The notes below the pieces were generated by a model. It saw only the letters and a list, made by a program, of their open reading frames with translations. It searched no databases and was not told the DNA's origin. A program made the translations under genes and the position numbers. Below, piece after piece: positions 1 through 10,102 of a DNA stretch of 64,000 nt. The stretch comes from Gymnopus androsaceus JB14 (taxonomy: Eukaryota > Basidiomycota > Agaricomycetes > Agaricales > Omphalotaceae), in the NCBI GenBank assembly GCA_009733575.1, contig ML769441.1:1-64000 (forward strand). The letters run 5' to 3'. Each line of letters starts with the position of its first letter. Positions within the stretch are counted from its first letter, which is position 1.

Positions 1-136
1 CAGGACACCTAGGATGACTAGGATACCTGAGGTGTCCAAAGTTTTACCCTTTTTCCTGGGCCAACTAGGATGCCTCAGGTTGCCTAAGAGGACTACGTGA
101 CCTTAGATCCTCCTGGGACCAAAACAGTTTTTGCTG
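1..136. repeat. End of a CCTAGG/CCTGAGG-rich repeat element (cut by window edge)
   Basis: The stretch is full of degenerate CCTAGG, CCTGAGG and CCTAAG words and ends in TTTTTGCTG. The same terminus, in both orientations, bounds the complete-looking element at 5178-6619. It is therefore read as the right end of a second copy whose left part lies outside the window. Confidence 0.55.
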
Positions 137-423
137 ATATACTTACTTGCTTGCTTTGGCCTGTCAAAGCAGGACATATGAGGAGTATCACTGTATTAGT
201 GTTTCAGAAGGAAAAACGGGATTTGTTATGGCTTATGGATGCTGAAAAAAAGCTCAAATCGAATGTACAGTGTCCAAACAGTGTCTTCTAACTCTGTAGA
301 GAGCAATTTATGATAATGATGGACACGAGTCCGGATCCGGACCCGGTACCTGCAGGTATTATATCCGCGGATCCCGGTACCGGGTTCCCACGGATCCAGC
401 CCCGGTCGCAGGTCAACCTCAAC

Positions 424-535
424 ATGGAATCCATACACTACTATATTTACTGGTGCATGGAATCCATACACTACTATATTTACTGGTGCATGGAATCCAT
501 ACACTACTATATTTACTAGTGCATGGAATCCATAT
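424..535. repeat. 33-bp tandem repeat, three copies plus a partial fourth
   Basis: Unit starts at 424, 457 and 490 are essentially identical and begin ATGGAATCCATACAC. A fourth unit at 523 breaks off after about 12 bases. Short open frames on both strands here repeat the same 11 residues and are products of the repeat, not genes. Confidence 0.9.
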
Positions 536-1232
536 CCAAAGGCTGCCAGAGGTCCTAGCCCTATGGATTCCAGGCAAGGCCCCTGGATTTCCTGTGGATT
601 TTGATCATATTAGATACTGGATTGTTACACTTTGGACTATCTAAGAAGATATAAATTGGGGCAGCCTGAAGTGCTGAAACAGACAACTGGAAAAGAAGGA
701 CTAGGCAATGGCAGCAAAACTGACATCCGAAAGATGATATAGTAAAGAGGCAAGGTACAAACTGGATTCAAGCTTTCTCAATGGCAAGATAGATGATTGA
801 GTTCTAAGGAGGTGCCAAGGATGCTGGCGAGAACAGTGGAGCATTGTAAAGAGCGGTGATCAAACATAACCTTCATCATACAATTGAGAATGAGAATATA
901 ATTGGGTGAGCAAATGGTTGAGGCCCTGGGAGATGTGTGCGTAGCCACAGTAGTGTGAGAATAGCTGAGGTGTGAAGCACCAATATACACAGCCACAGGA
1001 CTATGTAGCCTGCCAGCCTGCAAAGCACTGTCTAATACTTTGCTCACCCATTCGCACAGTAGTGCCTTGCACTAATGCAAAACATATTAATGCAAAAATT
1101 CACCAGTCCTCAGTCACATCACTCCGAACCTCCGCTGCTTTCATAACCTTGATGAAAACAATCTGTAGGCCAGGTTGTTACAATCTGTGTCAAAATGAGG
1201 GATTGTGCTCAGGCAGGAGGTTGTAAATAGAA
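536..1232. other. Non-coding interval, nothing recognised
   Basis: Only short unrelated open frames are present, with no family resemblance. It lies inside the transposon-rich left flank and is probably repeat debris. Confidence 0.5.
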
Positions 1233-1870
1233 TTATCCATTAGGTAATTCCATTCTGAATGTTGAATTTCCGAAGTCCTTCAGTATTTTGTAAGGTCCAA
1301 CAAATTTTGGGACTAATTTCCTTGTGTATCCCTTAGGAGACAATATATTCTTGGTGGAGATGTATGCTAAATCTCCTTCTGCAAATGGAGCTAGTTGATG
1401 GCAACAATTTGCATCGCGCTTTTGTTTGACATGTGCATTCAGAATGCTATCATGAGCTTGTATTACCGCCTGTTTCATTTTCTCAGCATAAACACGGATT
1501 CCTGGATATTCATTTTTTTGTAGTGGAATTCCAGAGAAATGACCTAGGCATTTGGCCAGTATTCAAGAAAAAGGTTGAGTATCCTGTAGTTTTGGAGTGT
1601 GCCAAATTAATAGCAAACTTGACAGATGGTAATTTGATGACCCAATCTTTTTGGTCAATAGCTATGCATTGGCGTAGCATTTGAGTTACAGTACAATTTT
1701 CCCATTCAGTTGACCCATCAGTGATATGCACTTGACATTTTAAGCTTTATGCCAATTAGATTGTGCAGGTGAGTCCAGAATGTACTTGTAAAGTATGAAT
1801 CCCTTATATTTTTAGGGAGTCCATGATGCTTGTAGATCTCCGAGAACACTAACTCAGTGATTTACTTTGC
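1233..1870 (-). pseudogene. Ty3/gypsy retrotransposon integrase fragment
   Basis: Read on the minus strand, the interval gives the C-terminal half of a retroviral-type integrase. First comes a core stretch with GLPKNI and FTSTFW, then a damaged SSAYH and DGSTEWEN (normally SAYHPQTDG), then a stretch with KQKRDANCCHQLAPFAEGDL and LVPKFVGPYKI typical of the region after the core in Ty3 integrases. The frame breaks near 1505 at a T run and again near 1725, where part of the SAYHPQTDG motif is lost. No reverse transcriptase, protease or LTR is recognisable around it. It is a dead fragment of a Ty3 element; assignment to Ty3 rather than Copia rests on the GPYKI-type C-terminus. Confidence 0.8.
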
Positions 1871-2018
1871 CTTATGTGTTGACTTACTAGGTACCAGATG
1901 TACCATACCAGTAAGAAGTGTTAGAATAAAGTCCTGAAATGGTGACTTCACTCTGGCCTAATAGCAGTAAGCCCTTAGCAAACGTGCAGGGGATAAATTC
2001 ATAGGTACAATACTTTAT

Positions 2019-2236
2019 ATACAGTGGGTTCAAAAAATTGTCCACATGTTTGACACTTTTGTAAAGATCCAGGATTTGCGAGATAGATATTATATATATC
2101 AAAAAAGTGATTAGTGAGGACTAAAGAGCCCTGGATCCCTGGCTCCATGTACATATCTGGTTTGCCTTGTTTGGAATCAAAACTCACTGAGATATAAGCA
2201 ATTCAATTCAATGACCCATGTGGACAATTTTTTGAG
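2019..2236. repeat. Left inverted arm, itself bounded by an inverted repeat
   Basis: The arm begins CAGTGGGTTCAAAAAATTG and ends CAATTTTTTGAGTTTG, so it has its own ~20-bp terminal inverted repeat. It could be a free-standing MITE of the same family as well as a transposon arm. Confidence 0.6.
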
Positions 2237-2395
2237 TTTGTATTGTAATAACTTTGCTCCACAATTGTGAGCCCTCATCAATGACATCATGACTCAGACT
2301 GTATGGTGATGTCATATAGACATCATAATGATATCATCCAAGCTATCTGACATATATATAAGCATATCTCACTGATTTATGGTTCTAACAAAATT

Positions 2396-3280
2396 ATGAG
2401 ACCTCTCATACCCTCTCAGAAAGACAATGTCCTCTCTCTGCTCCACACTGGAGCTTCTACCAGGGAAATCTCTGCTCAGACAGGTGTATCCAAGTCAAAG
2501 ATTGCTTCTTTGGCAAAAGAAGCACTCCCAGAAAGGAGAGTCATCTCAGCAGGCCACCTTTCTAGAAATAGCCTCTCTATAACTGATGAAAATGCTGTCC
2601 ATCAATATCCAGATCTCCACGCAAGGCCCAAAGAATGTGACACCGTGGCAAAAACATTAATCCAACTCCTCCCCTCCATCCAAGTCCTGCACTCTCAGAC
2701 CATCAGAAATACCTTCACAAAGCCAATGTATCAACCTCCATCACTAAAAGCAGATAAAAGCCCAATGCACCCCTCACCTGGTCCACAGGAAACTCGTTTG
2801 CATTTGCTCAGAAGTATTGAATGGACTGTAGATGATTGGAAGAGGGTTTTTGGTCATATTGAGACCAAAATCAATAGAACGGGTTCAGATGGCAGCAGTA
2901 GTTGGATTGGGGAAAATAAGGGGTCTGTGTAGGAGAAAGAGGCATCAAGGAATACTGTAAAGTTTGGGGAAGGAAATGATCATGGTGTGGGGATGTATGG
3001 GATGGTGAATGTTGTGGGATTGTGGTGGGTTTAGGGGAGGATAATGGGGGAGCAGTATGTTTGAATTTAGATGGCAAATCTCCTTTGGAAAGCATGGAAA
3101 ATCTGCTTCTTGATCCAGAGATAGCATCTTGTCGAGCAGGAAGTTATTGTACCCTAAACAACCTCAAAGTTGCTGCAAGTGTTGATGACCATGGAGATCA
3201 ACTGTATGGATGCCTGCAGTCCCTCGATTCTCCAAGTCTCATTGAACATCTCTTGACAGATCCTCAAAAAACAAACTAAT
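2396..3280 (+). pseudogene. Degenerate Tc1-type transposase
   Basis: The first 178 codons (2396-2932) open with a helix-turn-helix (LIPSQKDNVLSLLHTGASTR, then EISAQTGVSKSKIASLAKE) and reach WTVDDWKRVFGHIETKINR. The latter corresponds to the first catalytic-Asp segment of Tc1 transposases (usually VIWSDETKINR); here the Asp position reads His-Ile-Glu, so the catalytic residue is lost. A glycine-rich remnant of the MVWGCM region follows in another frame near 2975-3010, and a further open stretch runs to 3279. Several frame breaks rule out activity. The protein is much more diverged than the transposase at 10103-11257 and belongs to a different subfamily. Confidence 0.75.
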
Positions 3281-3640
3281 GAAATGACAGGTCAGCCACC
3301 TCTGGAGCCTTTGGAATTGTGGGACAAGTGGCAGATAAATTGGGGGAAATTACCAAGGAAGATTGTCCAGAGTTAATTAGGGCTAGCAAGAAGGCTCGAA
3401 TAGCGTTCTGAGTGCACATGGAGGTCATATTCGCGAATCGTATTAGACTACTTTTCTGTATTTCAATGTCGGCTATATCAATAAATTGTCCAATGGATAA
3501 TTGAATTGAATTGCTTATATCCTAAGTGAATATTAATCCAAAACAAGACAAACCAGATATGCTACATGGGCCAGGATCCAGGCGCTTTAGTTCCTTCACT
3601 AATAATCAGGTTCTTTTTGAGTATTTAATGAGGTTTCGGT

Positions 3641-5177
3641 TATTTATTCTACGGTCTTTGGGTTAAATCTCCGGCGATTCTCCAAAAGCTGGTGCGAGAT
3701 ACATTCTGTTGGATGTTGCGACCACTGTACGTACTGAATGATAGGGAGGGGTAGCTCTAGAGGCGTGAGTGTCTTGCTTGACGGAAGGAGAGTTTTATCT
3801 GGGTGGTCAGTGGAGTTCGAATGGGTTGTTCAACTTAGCGCGAGCTACAGTTCGGTACCGACATTAGACCTTTTTGTGCTCATAAGAGTTCATTATGACA
3901 CCCCCCCCGCCTTTCCACCCATTGCCATCGATCCTATTAATAATTTTCCCACACTTCGGGAGGGATTCCGACTTCATTTTGTATTACATAACAAATAATA
4001 AATCAAATACATCATAAATAATTGCAACAATATTATTATTTAAAGCTAGACTAAAAATGATTATCAGAGGGCAGATTGTAATACTACAGAGAGGTGTCAT
4101 CCTAACGTGCAATCCCGGTTTAAGATGCACTTTCATTGGACAATTAGCGTTTTGGCATCTGAGGTGCTAAATTGTGGCTCTTTTACGGCATCATATCCAT
4201 AAATATAACATAGGATGATTTGGAGATGTTGAGTTGCGTTTAAATTGGTTATTAACAGGAGCCTTATGTTTCATAGTGGTGATAAATTGACTTAGATACT
4301 ACCCCCTCAAAAGCCTCAAAATTATTTTGAAATTTTATTTCAGCCATTTAGGCCTCATATATGGATATACTGCCCCAGGGTCATTGTCAAAATGCTGTAT
4401 GTTTTTTGAACCACGCGCCTGGAGTAAGATAGGCCTAAGTCCCATTCTGTTCATATGAAGATTTTTTCAAGTTTCAAGTTGGGAGATAAAGAGAAAAGTA
4501 AAAGTGTAAAAAGAGAGAGTTTAATTAGGCATACCATAGATATTGGACAATCATAGTACCAAGGAAATACAAGAACGAGGTGCACTATTCAAGTTTCGCC
4601 ATTTGATTTTCAAGTGGAATACAAGCCCAATTGGTTGGGTTTTTGACAGCGCATGGGCAATTTCAAGCCCATGGTCCTTTCAGATAAACAGCTGATTTGG
4701 ACTAAAGGATCAGCCAACTCATTTCAAGGTGTTATGAATCTCAAAAGTTAATGATTGAAGCGCCTGGAGTAGCCACTTGAGATAACACGCGATTAACTTG
4801 TTTTAGAGCCGACACACAGGAGCGTCACTGATGGCATGCAAAATTGCTCCAAACACAAAAAACATGAGAACTCATTCAGCCCCAACAGGATTGGGATGAG
4901 ATAAGTGCAAAGTTTTGAATATGCACATATTGTGGCGGTCTATTTAGCTCCCCCCTGGTCCCGGGAGCCCATGCAATAACCTGAAAAAAGTATAGCTATT
5001 TTTCATGCACTGTAAATTTTTGGAGACTCTAACACGGTAACCCATGCATGACTGCAAAATAAAAAAAAAAATAGAACATCAATTCTCTTGCACTGTATTC
5101 CTCTTCCTGTTTAAGTTGTACTGATGCTGATGCATTCCAGGCCATAATTGAACCTGGAGCTCAGGACTGTTAACACA
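3641..5177. other. AT-rich non-coding interval
   Basis: No gene was recognised in about 1.5 kb. The words GCGCCTGGAGTA (near 4417 and 4761) occur twice, and short A or C runs are present. It is likely old repeat sequence between two transposon remnants. Confidence 0.5.
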
Positions 5178-6619
5178 CAGCAAAAATGGTCTGGGCATGG
5201 ATGACCTGAGATACCTAAGACTACCTTAGGTCTCCTAAGACACCCAGGAACCCAGGACTCCTAGGTCTCCCAGGCTTTCATTAGTCCACCCCCTTATTTC
5301 TGGGCTTCTTGAAGTGAATCCTGGAGCCGAGACTGGAGACCTGAGGAACCTGAGGGAACTGAGAACCTGAGGGACTGAGACCTGAGGATGGAGGAAACTG
5401 AGGACCTACTGAGGGAACCTGAGGCAACCGGACCTGAGGGAACCTGAGGCGAGAACCTGAGGCCTAGGGAACCTGAGGAACCAGGAACTTGAGGGACTGA
5501 ACCTGAGGAACCTGCTGAGTAACCTAGAAACCTATGGGAACCTGAGGGAACCTGATGGGAACCTGAGGGAACCTGAGGGAAAGAGAACTGAGGGAACCTG
5601 GGGAACCTGAGGGAACCTGAGGAACCTGAGGAACCTGAGGGAACCTGAGGGAACCTGTAGGGAACCCTGGGCGAACCTGAGGGAACCTGGGAGGGAACCT
5701 GAGGAACTGAGGGAACCTGAGGGAACCTGAGGGAACCTGAGGGAACCTGAGGGAACCTGAGGGAACCTGAGGGAACCTGAGGGAACCTGAGGGAACCTGA
5801 GCAAGCCTGGGAAGCTTGAGGCAACTTGAGGTAACCTAGGGATACTTCTGCTGAGTTATACAACCCAAAAAATAATTCTCATACTTTATTATTCAGCTGT
5901 ATCTTTTTGCTCAATTTCCACATTTATATCACTTAAACCTTATTATCTTATTAAACTCATGGATTTTTGACTTATTTCAAAGTGAACTTATTTTTCAAGA
6001 CTCATTAATGTTTTACTGGCCTTAACTTATGACTCGGAACACCTCACTTAAGTATTTTTAACTCAAGTTCAAGTAGACTAACATATTTATCAAGTTAACT
6101 GTTACTTCATGATGAATCTGATTTGACCCCATCAACATACTTTTAATTGTACACAGTCTACAGGCGCCCACGCAGTTTGGCGCTTATTTGGGCGCTTATT
6201 TTACGCAATTATATGTTGATAAATTCCAATAATTGGGGTGTCTACTGTTCTTTTAATCATATTTATACACATTATAATTCAATGTAATAGTTTATTGAAG
6301 CTATTTAGCTTGTAATCCTAGTTCTAGATAAATCTCAGGCTTCCTCAGGCTTCCTCAGGCTTCTCCAGGCTGCCCCAGGTTCCCTCAGGCTGTACTCAGG
6401 TTGTGCTCAGGTTGCACTCAGGTTGTGCTCAGGTTGTGCTCAGGCTGCAATGAGGCTCCCTCTGGTGATATCAGAATTTGGGCATATTCCTAGGTAGCCT
6501 AAGTTACCCTCAAGTGATATCAGGATTTGGCATATTCCTAGGTGGCCTAAGTCACCCAGGTTGCCCAGGTCATATTAGTCTAACCTATAGGCTATCCCAG
6601 GCCCAGACCATTTTTGCTG
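5178..6619. mobile_element. CCTGAGG-rich repeat element with inverted termini
   Basis: The left end reads CAGCAAAAATGGTCTGGGC (from 5178) and the right end (6601-6619) is its exact reverse complement. Inside each end are blocks of CCTAGG/CCTAAGG words, on the left an expanded 10-bp minisatellite, and on the right a run of CTCAGGCTTC and CTCAGGTTG words. The centre (5850-6300) is AT-rich. No protein is encoded, so it is non-autonomous. A third, related end lies at 1-136. Confidence 0.6.
5340..5840. repeat. 10-bp minisatellite (GGGAACCTGA)n
   Basis: Nine perfect consecutive units occupy 5711-5800, with many imperfect units from about 5340. The long minus-strand open frames rich in Pro-Gln-Val-Pro-Ser and Gly-Ser-Leu-Arg-Phe are translations of this repeat. 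Confidence 0.95.
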
Positions 6620-6961
6620 ATGCAAGGGATCCCAAGCATGTACCTTTGTTATGAGCTGGGACTGAGTTTGCAGAAATTGAAGGGAAGAGAGAGATATAGT
6701 CTGAGTTAACTTGACAATTCTGGTGATACAGCACAGTCTGAGCACAGTGGTATTTAGGTGATCTAAGTAAAGGAGTAGTAAGTAAGTAAATCCAAGAATA
6801 AATCAGGAATTTAGCATTTATGCATAAATAAAACATTCCTAAAAGCTCCTAAGGTCAGTTTCCAATGTCTGAGAAGCATGTACTATGCATGCACCTCAGC
6901 AAAGCCTGTATTGACTGGGATGAGCGGGCTGCGGAACTACACTGGGAAAGGCAAGATATGG
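6620..6961. other. Non-coding interval
   Basis: No gene or RNA was recognised between the repeat element and the downstream MITE. Confidence 0.5.
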
Positions 6962-6991
6962 AATAAAGTTATATGAATGGCTCTCAAGCTT

Positions 6992-7109
6992 GCTTATTCA
7001 TTGCCTCAAACTTAATTTTGGCTTAAATAAAATGTATTAAAGTGAGATGTTGCGAGGAACATATTTTACAAGTCTTAATTAACAAGTTATTTTGCTTCCG
7101 AGTTTGAAG
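6992..7109. repeat. MITE-like ~118-bp element, copy 1, between 26-bp direct repeats
   Basis: The segment has an inverted second copy at 11813-11927. Short imperfect inverted repeats (CCTCAAACT near the left, AGTTTGAAG at the right end) lie inside it. It is flanked by a 26-bp direct repeat with one mismatch, TAAAGTTATATGAATGGCTC onward at 6964-6989 and again at 7110-7135. Confidence 0.6.
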
Positions 7110-7326
7110 TAAAGTTATATAAATGGCTCTCAAGCATAGGTCGTTATGGTGTACAACGAGTAAGCTGACGATGTAACCATTTCCCGAATCCAGACACCGT
7201 TACTAAATCATCTACCAGCCAAATTGCTGTGAGAGATCCGACAAGTGATGTGGCTAGTTGTATCATAAATTTACTAGTACCTTCAGTAGCAGATCTGTAT
7301 GTACAATTCATAGCAACAAATCCAAC

Positions 7327-9034
7327 TCATCCTCCGCCATTCCCATCCCCCCCTCCGATCGGATTCGTAGGTTTCCGCGCAGGTAACGGAGGCGGCATCG
7401 ACATCGCACTGCCTAAATTCGTAGTACTACCGCTATTACTCGACATCGTACTAGTACGCGTCGGCGGTCTTGTAGGAAGTAAAGGAGGTGCCGGTAGCCC
7501 TGGTATAGGTACCGGTGCTGGAGGCGTCCGCCGTAAACTTCCTGCAGAACGTACAGTTCTCAGCCCAGGTACGTGGGTATGGGATAAGGTGTGTGAAGAC
7601 GATGATGAATGTGAGGAGGATGTACTTGGATTTCGCTGCATCGGTACCGGCATCTGAGGCCTCGAAGATGTCTTTGTTGGAGTGCGTGTCGATGTAGTCG
7701 AGGTTGACGATTTCCGACTCCGTGTTTTGGTCTTCACCAGCTCGGTACTCAACTCTGCATCGATTCTCCACATCCCCTTGACGAATGCTTCACGGTCGAT
7801 GGAACCGGTACGGGCTGGGTCGGATTGGAGCCTGTGAAATGGGAAGAACGTTAGTTGAATGGGTTCGACGAAAACAAAGACTGCTCACCAAATCGCTCCC
7901 AACCTTTCGTTACCCAACCTCGACTTTGCCCATATGACACGTACGATTGGACCGGGAAGTTTATGGCTGTTAGCCTGTTCTCCTCCCGTATCTGGCGCCG
8001 CATCTTGCCCCTCCGGATCTGAAGTAACCAAATCAATCGACAAACCCCTCCATCCCTTGCGATCGCGAACTGAAGCGGGAGAGAGGAGTGCGGGCTTTGA
8101 ACTCGAGGAGGAAAGTCCATTCAAAGTGAGGAGATTATAGTTTGCCAAATTGGCATCAAAGACTGCTTCGTATCGTTTTCGCGCGAGTGGAGGTATGGGA
8201 GTAGCCCGTGAGGAGCGATCTGGGGAATTTGAGTTGGAGTTGGGGGTCGATGAAGTGGGAAGAGCGGTAGGAAGTTTTAGGGCGGGTAGAGGGATAGGTT
8301 TATGAGAAGACGGCTGAGAAGGATGTTTGGGTTTATACGCCACATACGACGGAGGGTATCCGTTGCTGGGAGTAATTAAACTAGCTGTACTCGCTGTGCT
8401 GGCGATCGAAGATCGATCTGAGGCTGAACCGACAGGAGCAGAAGATGGAGGTGGCGGAGCAGGTCTCCTGCCAATGGATGAGGAGGCAGAGGGTATAGAA
8501 GAGGAGGACGAAGTAGCCGATCTGGTTGGGATTGGTGGGAGGATTCTTCTGCTTCGTCTGGTTCCAATCAGCCGTTAACCGCGCCACAGCACCAGGACTA
8601 CCAAATGAAGTCGTAGAATCGACATCTTCGTACGGTTCTGATTCAAGAGATGCAGTGTCCTCTTCCTTTTCGGAAACGATAGCGATGGAATCCGTTGACA
8701 AGGATACAGAGTGGAAGGATGATACGGAAGATGCTGGTGCATGGTTTGATAAGGATGATGATGAGGTAGTTCTCGCTGGAAGCGGTGGCGCGAGTGACCC
8801 ACCCAAGCCTACATTCACGTTAACCCAATCTTCTTCACTAGGTTCATGAGAACCACTGCGGCCATTCAGTGTAGAGTTTGGTCTCGTATTCGACTCGGAC
8901 GGAAGCTTGGAATTCGATATGTTCGAATTTCTGGATGGTCTGGATGCGCTGCTATTTTCTGAGTGGGATTCAAACGCTTTTATTCGAGAGAGGACTGAGG
9001 ATCCAAAGATCAAGTCAGAGTCATCTTCTGCCAT
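7327..9034 (-). CDS. EH-domain protein (IRS4/TAX4-like), frame broken once
   Basis: The product resembles fungal EH-domain proteins of the Irs4 type, which bind NPF-motif partners and are linked to phosphoinositide and autophagy control. The first segment (9034 to about 8560) is a Ser/Pro-rich linker with PALPAR-like prolines. The EH domain follows: a first helix RKRYEAVFDANL, then VIWAKSRLGNERLGAIW, a 54-bp intron (about 7833-7886), then LQSDPARTGSIDREAFVKGM, the loop and second EF-hand-like half. A basic, Ser-rich tail of about 140 residues follows the domain. Between about 8575 and 8513 the reading frame shifts by one base without a convincing intron, although GTAGTC...AAGCAG could serve as one. 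The ATG at 9034 is the first in frame; the N-terminus could lie further upstream. Confidence 0.7.
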
Positions 9035-9705
9035 GGATGATGAGGGTGAAGATTCAAGAATGGGTCACCCACGTGGTACCAAGCGCCGGCTGCCACTTCA
9101 GCGCTTCAGACGCAAGAATAGGCGCTCATATCAACTTGAACTATTTTGGCTTTTCCTTGATTTGGCTTTTCCATTTTGGCTTTTCCTTGAAACTTCTCCT
9201 TCCTTTCCGTAGCGGGAACTCCAGAGGCACCACACCAGGCACTTGGACCAGAGGGGAACTTCGATTGGTATAACCTCGATCAAAATTCTCTGGGATCTGC
9301 AAACCTGTACACTTTCTTGACCGTTTGCTCTCCGTACGGTTCCGTCACAGCTTGGACCCACCAACTTTTTCTCTTCAAGCCGGATGAAAGCCATGCATTT
9401 TTCAATCTATCTCGGAATTTTTCATTGCAGATCAGCTGAGCTGCAGGAGGCCATAGGCGAGGTAATAAAGTCAATTCAAACTCGGAGCGGTGAACCGTTC
9501 AACCAAGTCTCGACGCTTCTGCTTCTGGCTCGTTCCTGTGGTACACTATATGATATGTCTTTTATCATCTCTATCCAATGAAAGGGTGCCCCCCTGAGTG
9601 GAATCACTGCCTCATACCCATCTGCATGAATTCGTATCCCAGCATTATCTCCCCGTTCTCACATTACTTATACATAACTCGAATCAGAGTTGGCGACGAT
9701 TATCA
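9035..9705. other. Interval between EH gene and P450 relic
   Basis: Minus-strand frames around 9131-9474 contain a stretch with WVQAVTEPYGEQTVKKVYRF that looks coding-like, but I do not recognise it and it is short and interrupted. It may be the 5' part of the EH gene region or an unrelated gene relic. Confidence 0.3.
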
Positions 9706-9901
9706 ATGTCTCTCCTCAAACTTGTCAATCTCCTTGCTTTAGGGCTATTCGTGTTCTTGGCACGTCGTGCTTGGATTCGTTCACAAACTCCCTTTCCACT
9801 TCCTCCTGGTCCCAAAGGATGGCCAATTGTAGGGAATATATTTGATGTACCAAAAGATAAACAACTCCATCTAGCTTATATGGAGATGGGTCGCAAATAC
9901 G
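9706..9901 (+). pseudogene. Cytochrome P450 relic, first exon
   Basis: From the ATG at 9706 the frame gives a membrane anchor (LLKLVNLLALGLFVFLA), the proline hinge FPLPPGPKGWPIVGN and then MEMGRKYG, where basidiomycete P450s commonly have their first intron (donor GTTCGT at 9902). Nothing of exons 2 onward follows; a transposon starts 15 bases into the intron. The matching downstream relic is at 11516-11687. The P450 paralogue at 13090 has the same intron position but only distant sequence. Confidence 0.85.
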
Positions 9902-9916
9902 GTTCGTACTGCTTTG

Positions 9917-9988
9917 CAGAGGCGGCCAAAAGACTTTCCCCAGCTTAATAGGGAATATTGTTCCCACGGCCAGCTAGCCTCCTCGTAC
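9917..9988. repeat. Left terminal inverted repeat (72 bp)
   Basis: It is identical over all 72 bases to the reverse complement of 11405-11476. Confidence 0.95.
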
Positions 9989-10102
9989 ATTCAGAAACCG
10001 ACTCGCTATGATTATTTTATTATATACAATGCTATCTGATTATTCTAACAAGCCTCTGGCGTATGTACAATAAATTCTGCATAAAGAAATCATCGATCTA
10101 AG

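Larger units (their letters stand above)
2019..3640. mobile_element. Decayed Tc1/mariner-type element with ~215-bp inverted arms
   Basis: The left arm (2019-2236) and right arm (about 3478-3640) are inverted copies of each other. The motif TCAAAAAATTGTCCACATG near 2031 recurs inverted at 2217-2236 and again, diverged, at 3478. Between 2115 and 2236 about 110 bases match the reverse complement of 3478-3595, including a run matching CAAACCAGATATG. A broken Tc1-type transposase lies between the arms. The arms diverge enough to indicate an old insertion. The exact right end is blurred. Confidence 0.7.

Noticed and set aside
424..535. 33-bp repeat considered as a CRISPR array
   Set aside because: The units are directly adjacent with no spacers, and the DNA is eukaryotic.
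5294..5863. 189-aa minus-strand open frame rich in PQVPSGSLRF
   Set aside because: It is the translation of the 10-bp minisatellite; alternative frames are equally open and there is no start or splice context.
7229..7657. Plus-strand 142-aa open frame
   Set aside because: It is antisense to the EH-protein tail; its Gly/Val richness mirrors Pro/Ser codons on the other strand.
8526..8849. Plus-strand 107-aa open frame
   Set aside because: Shadow of the EH gene's Ser-rich linker on the opposite strand.
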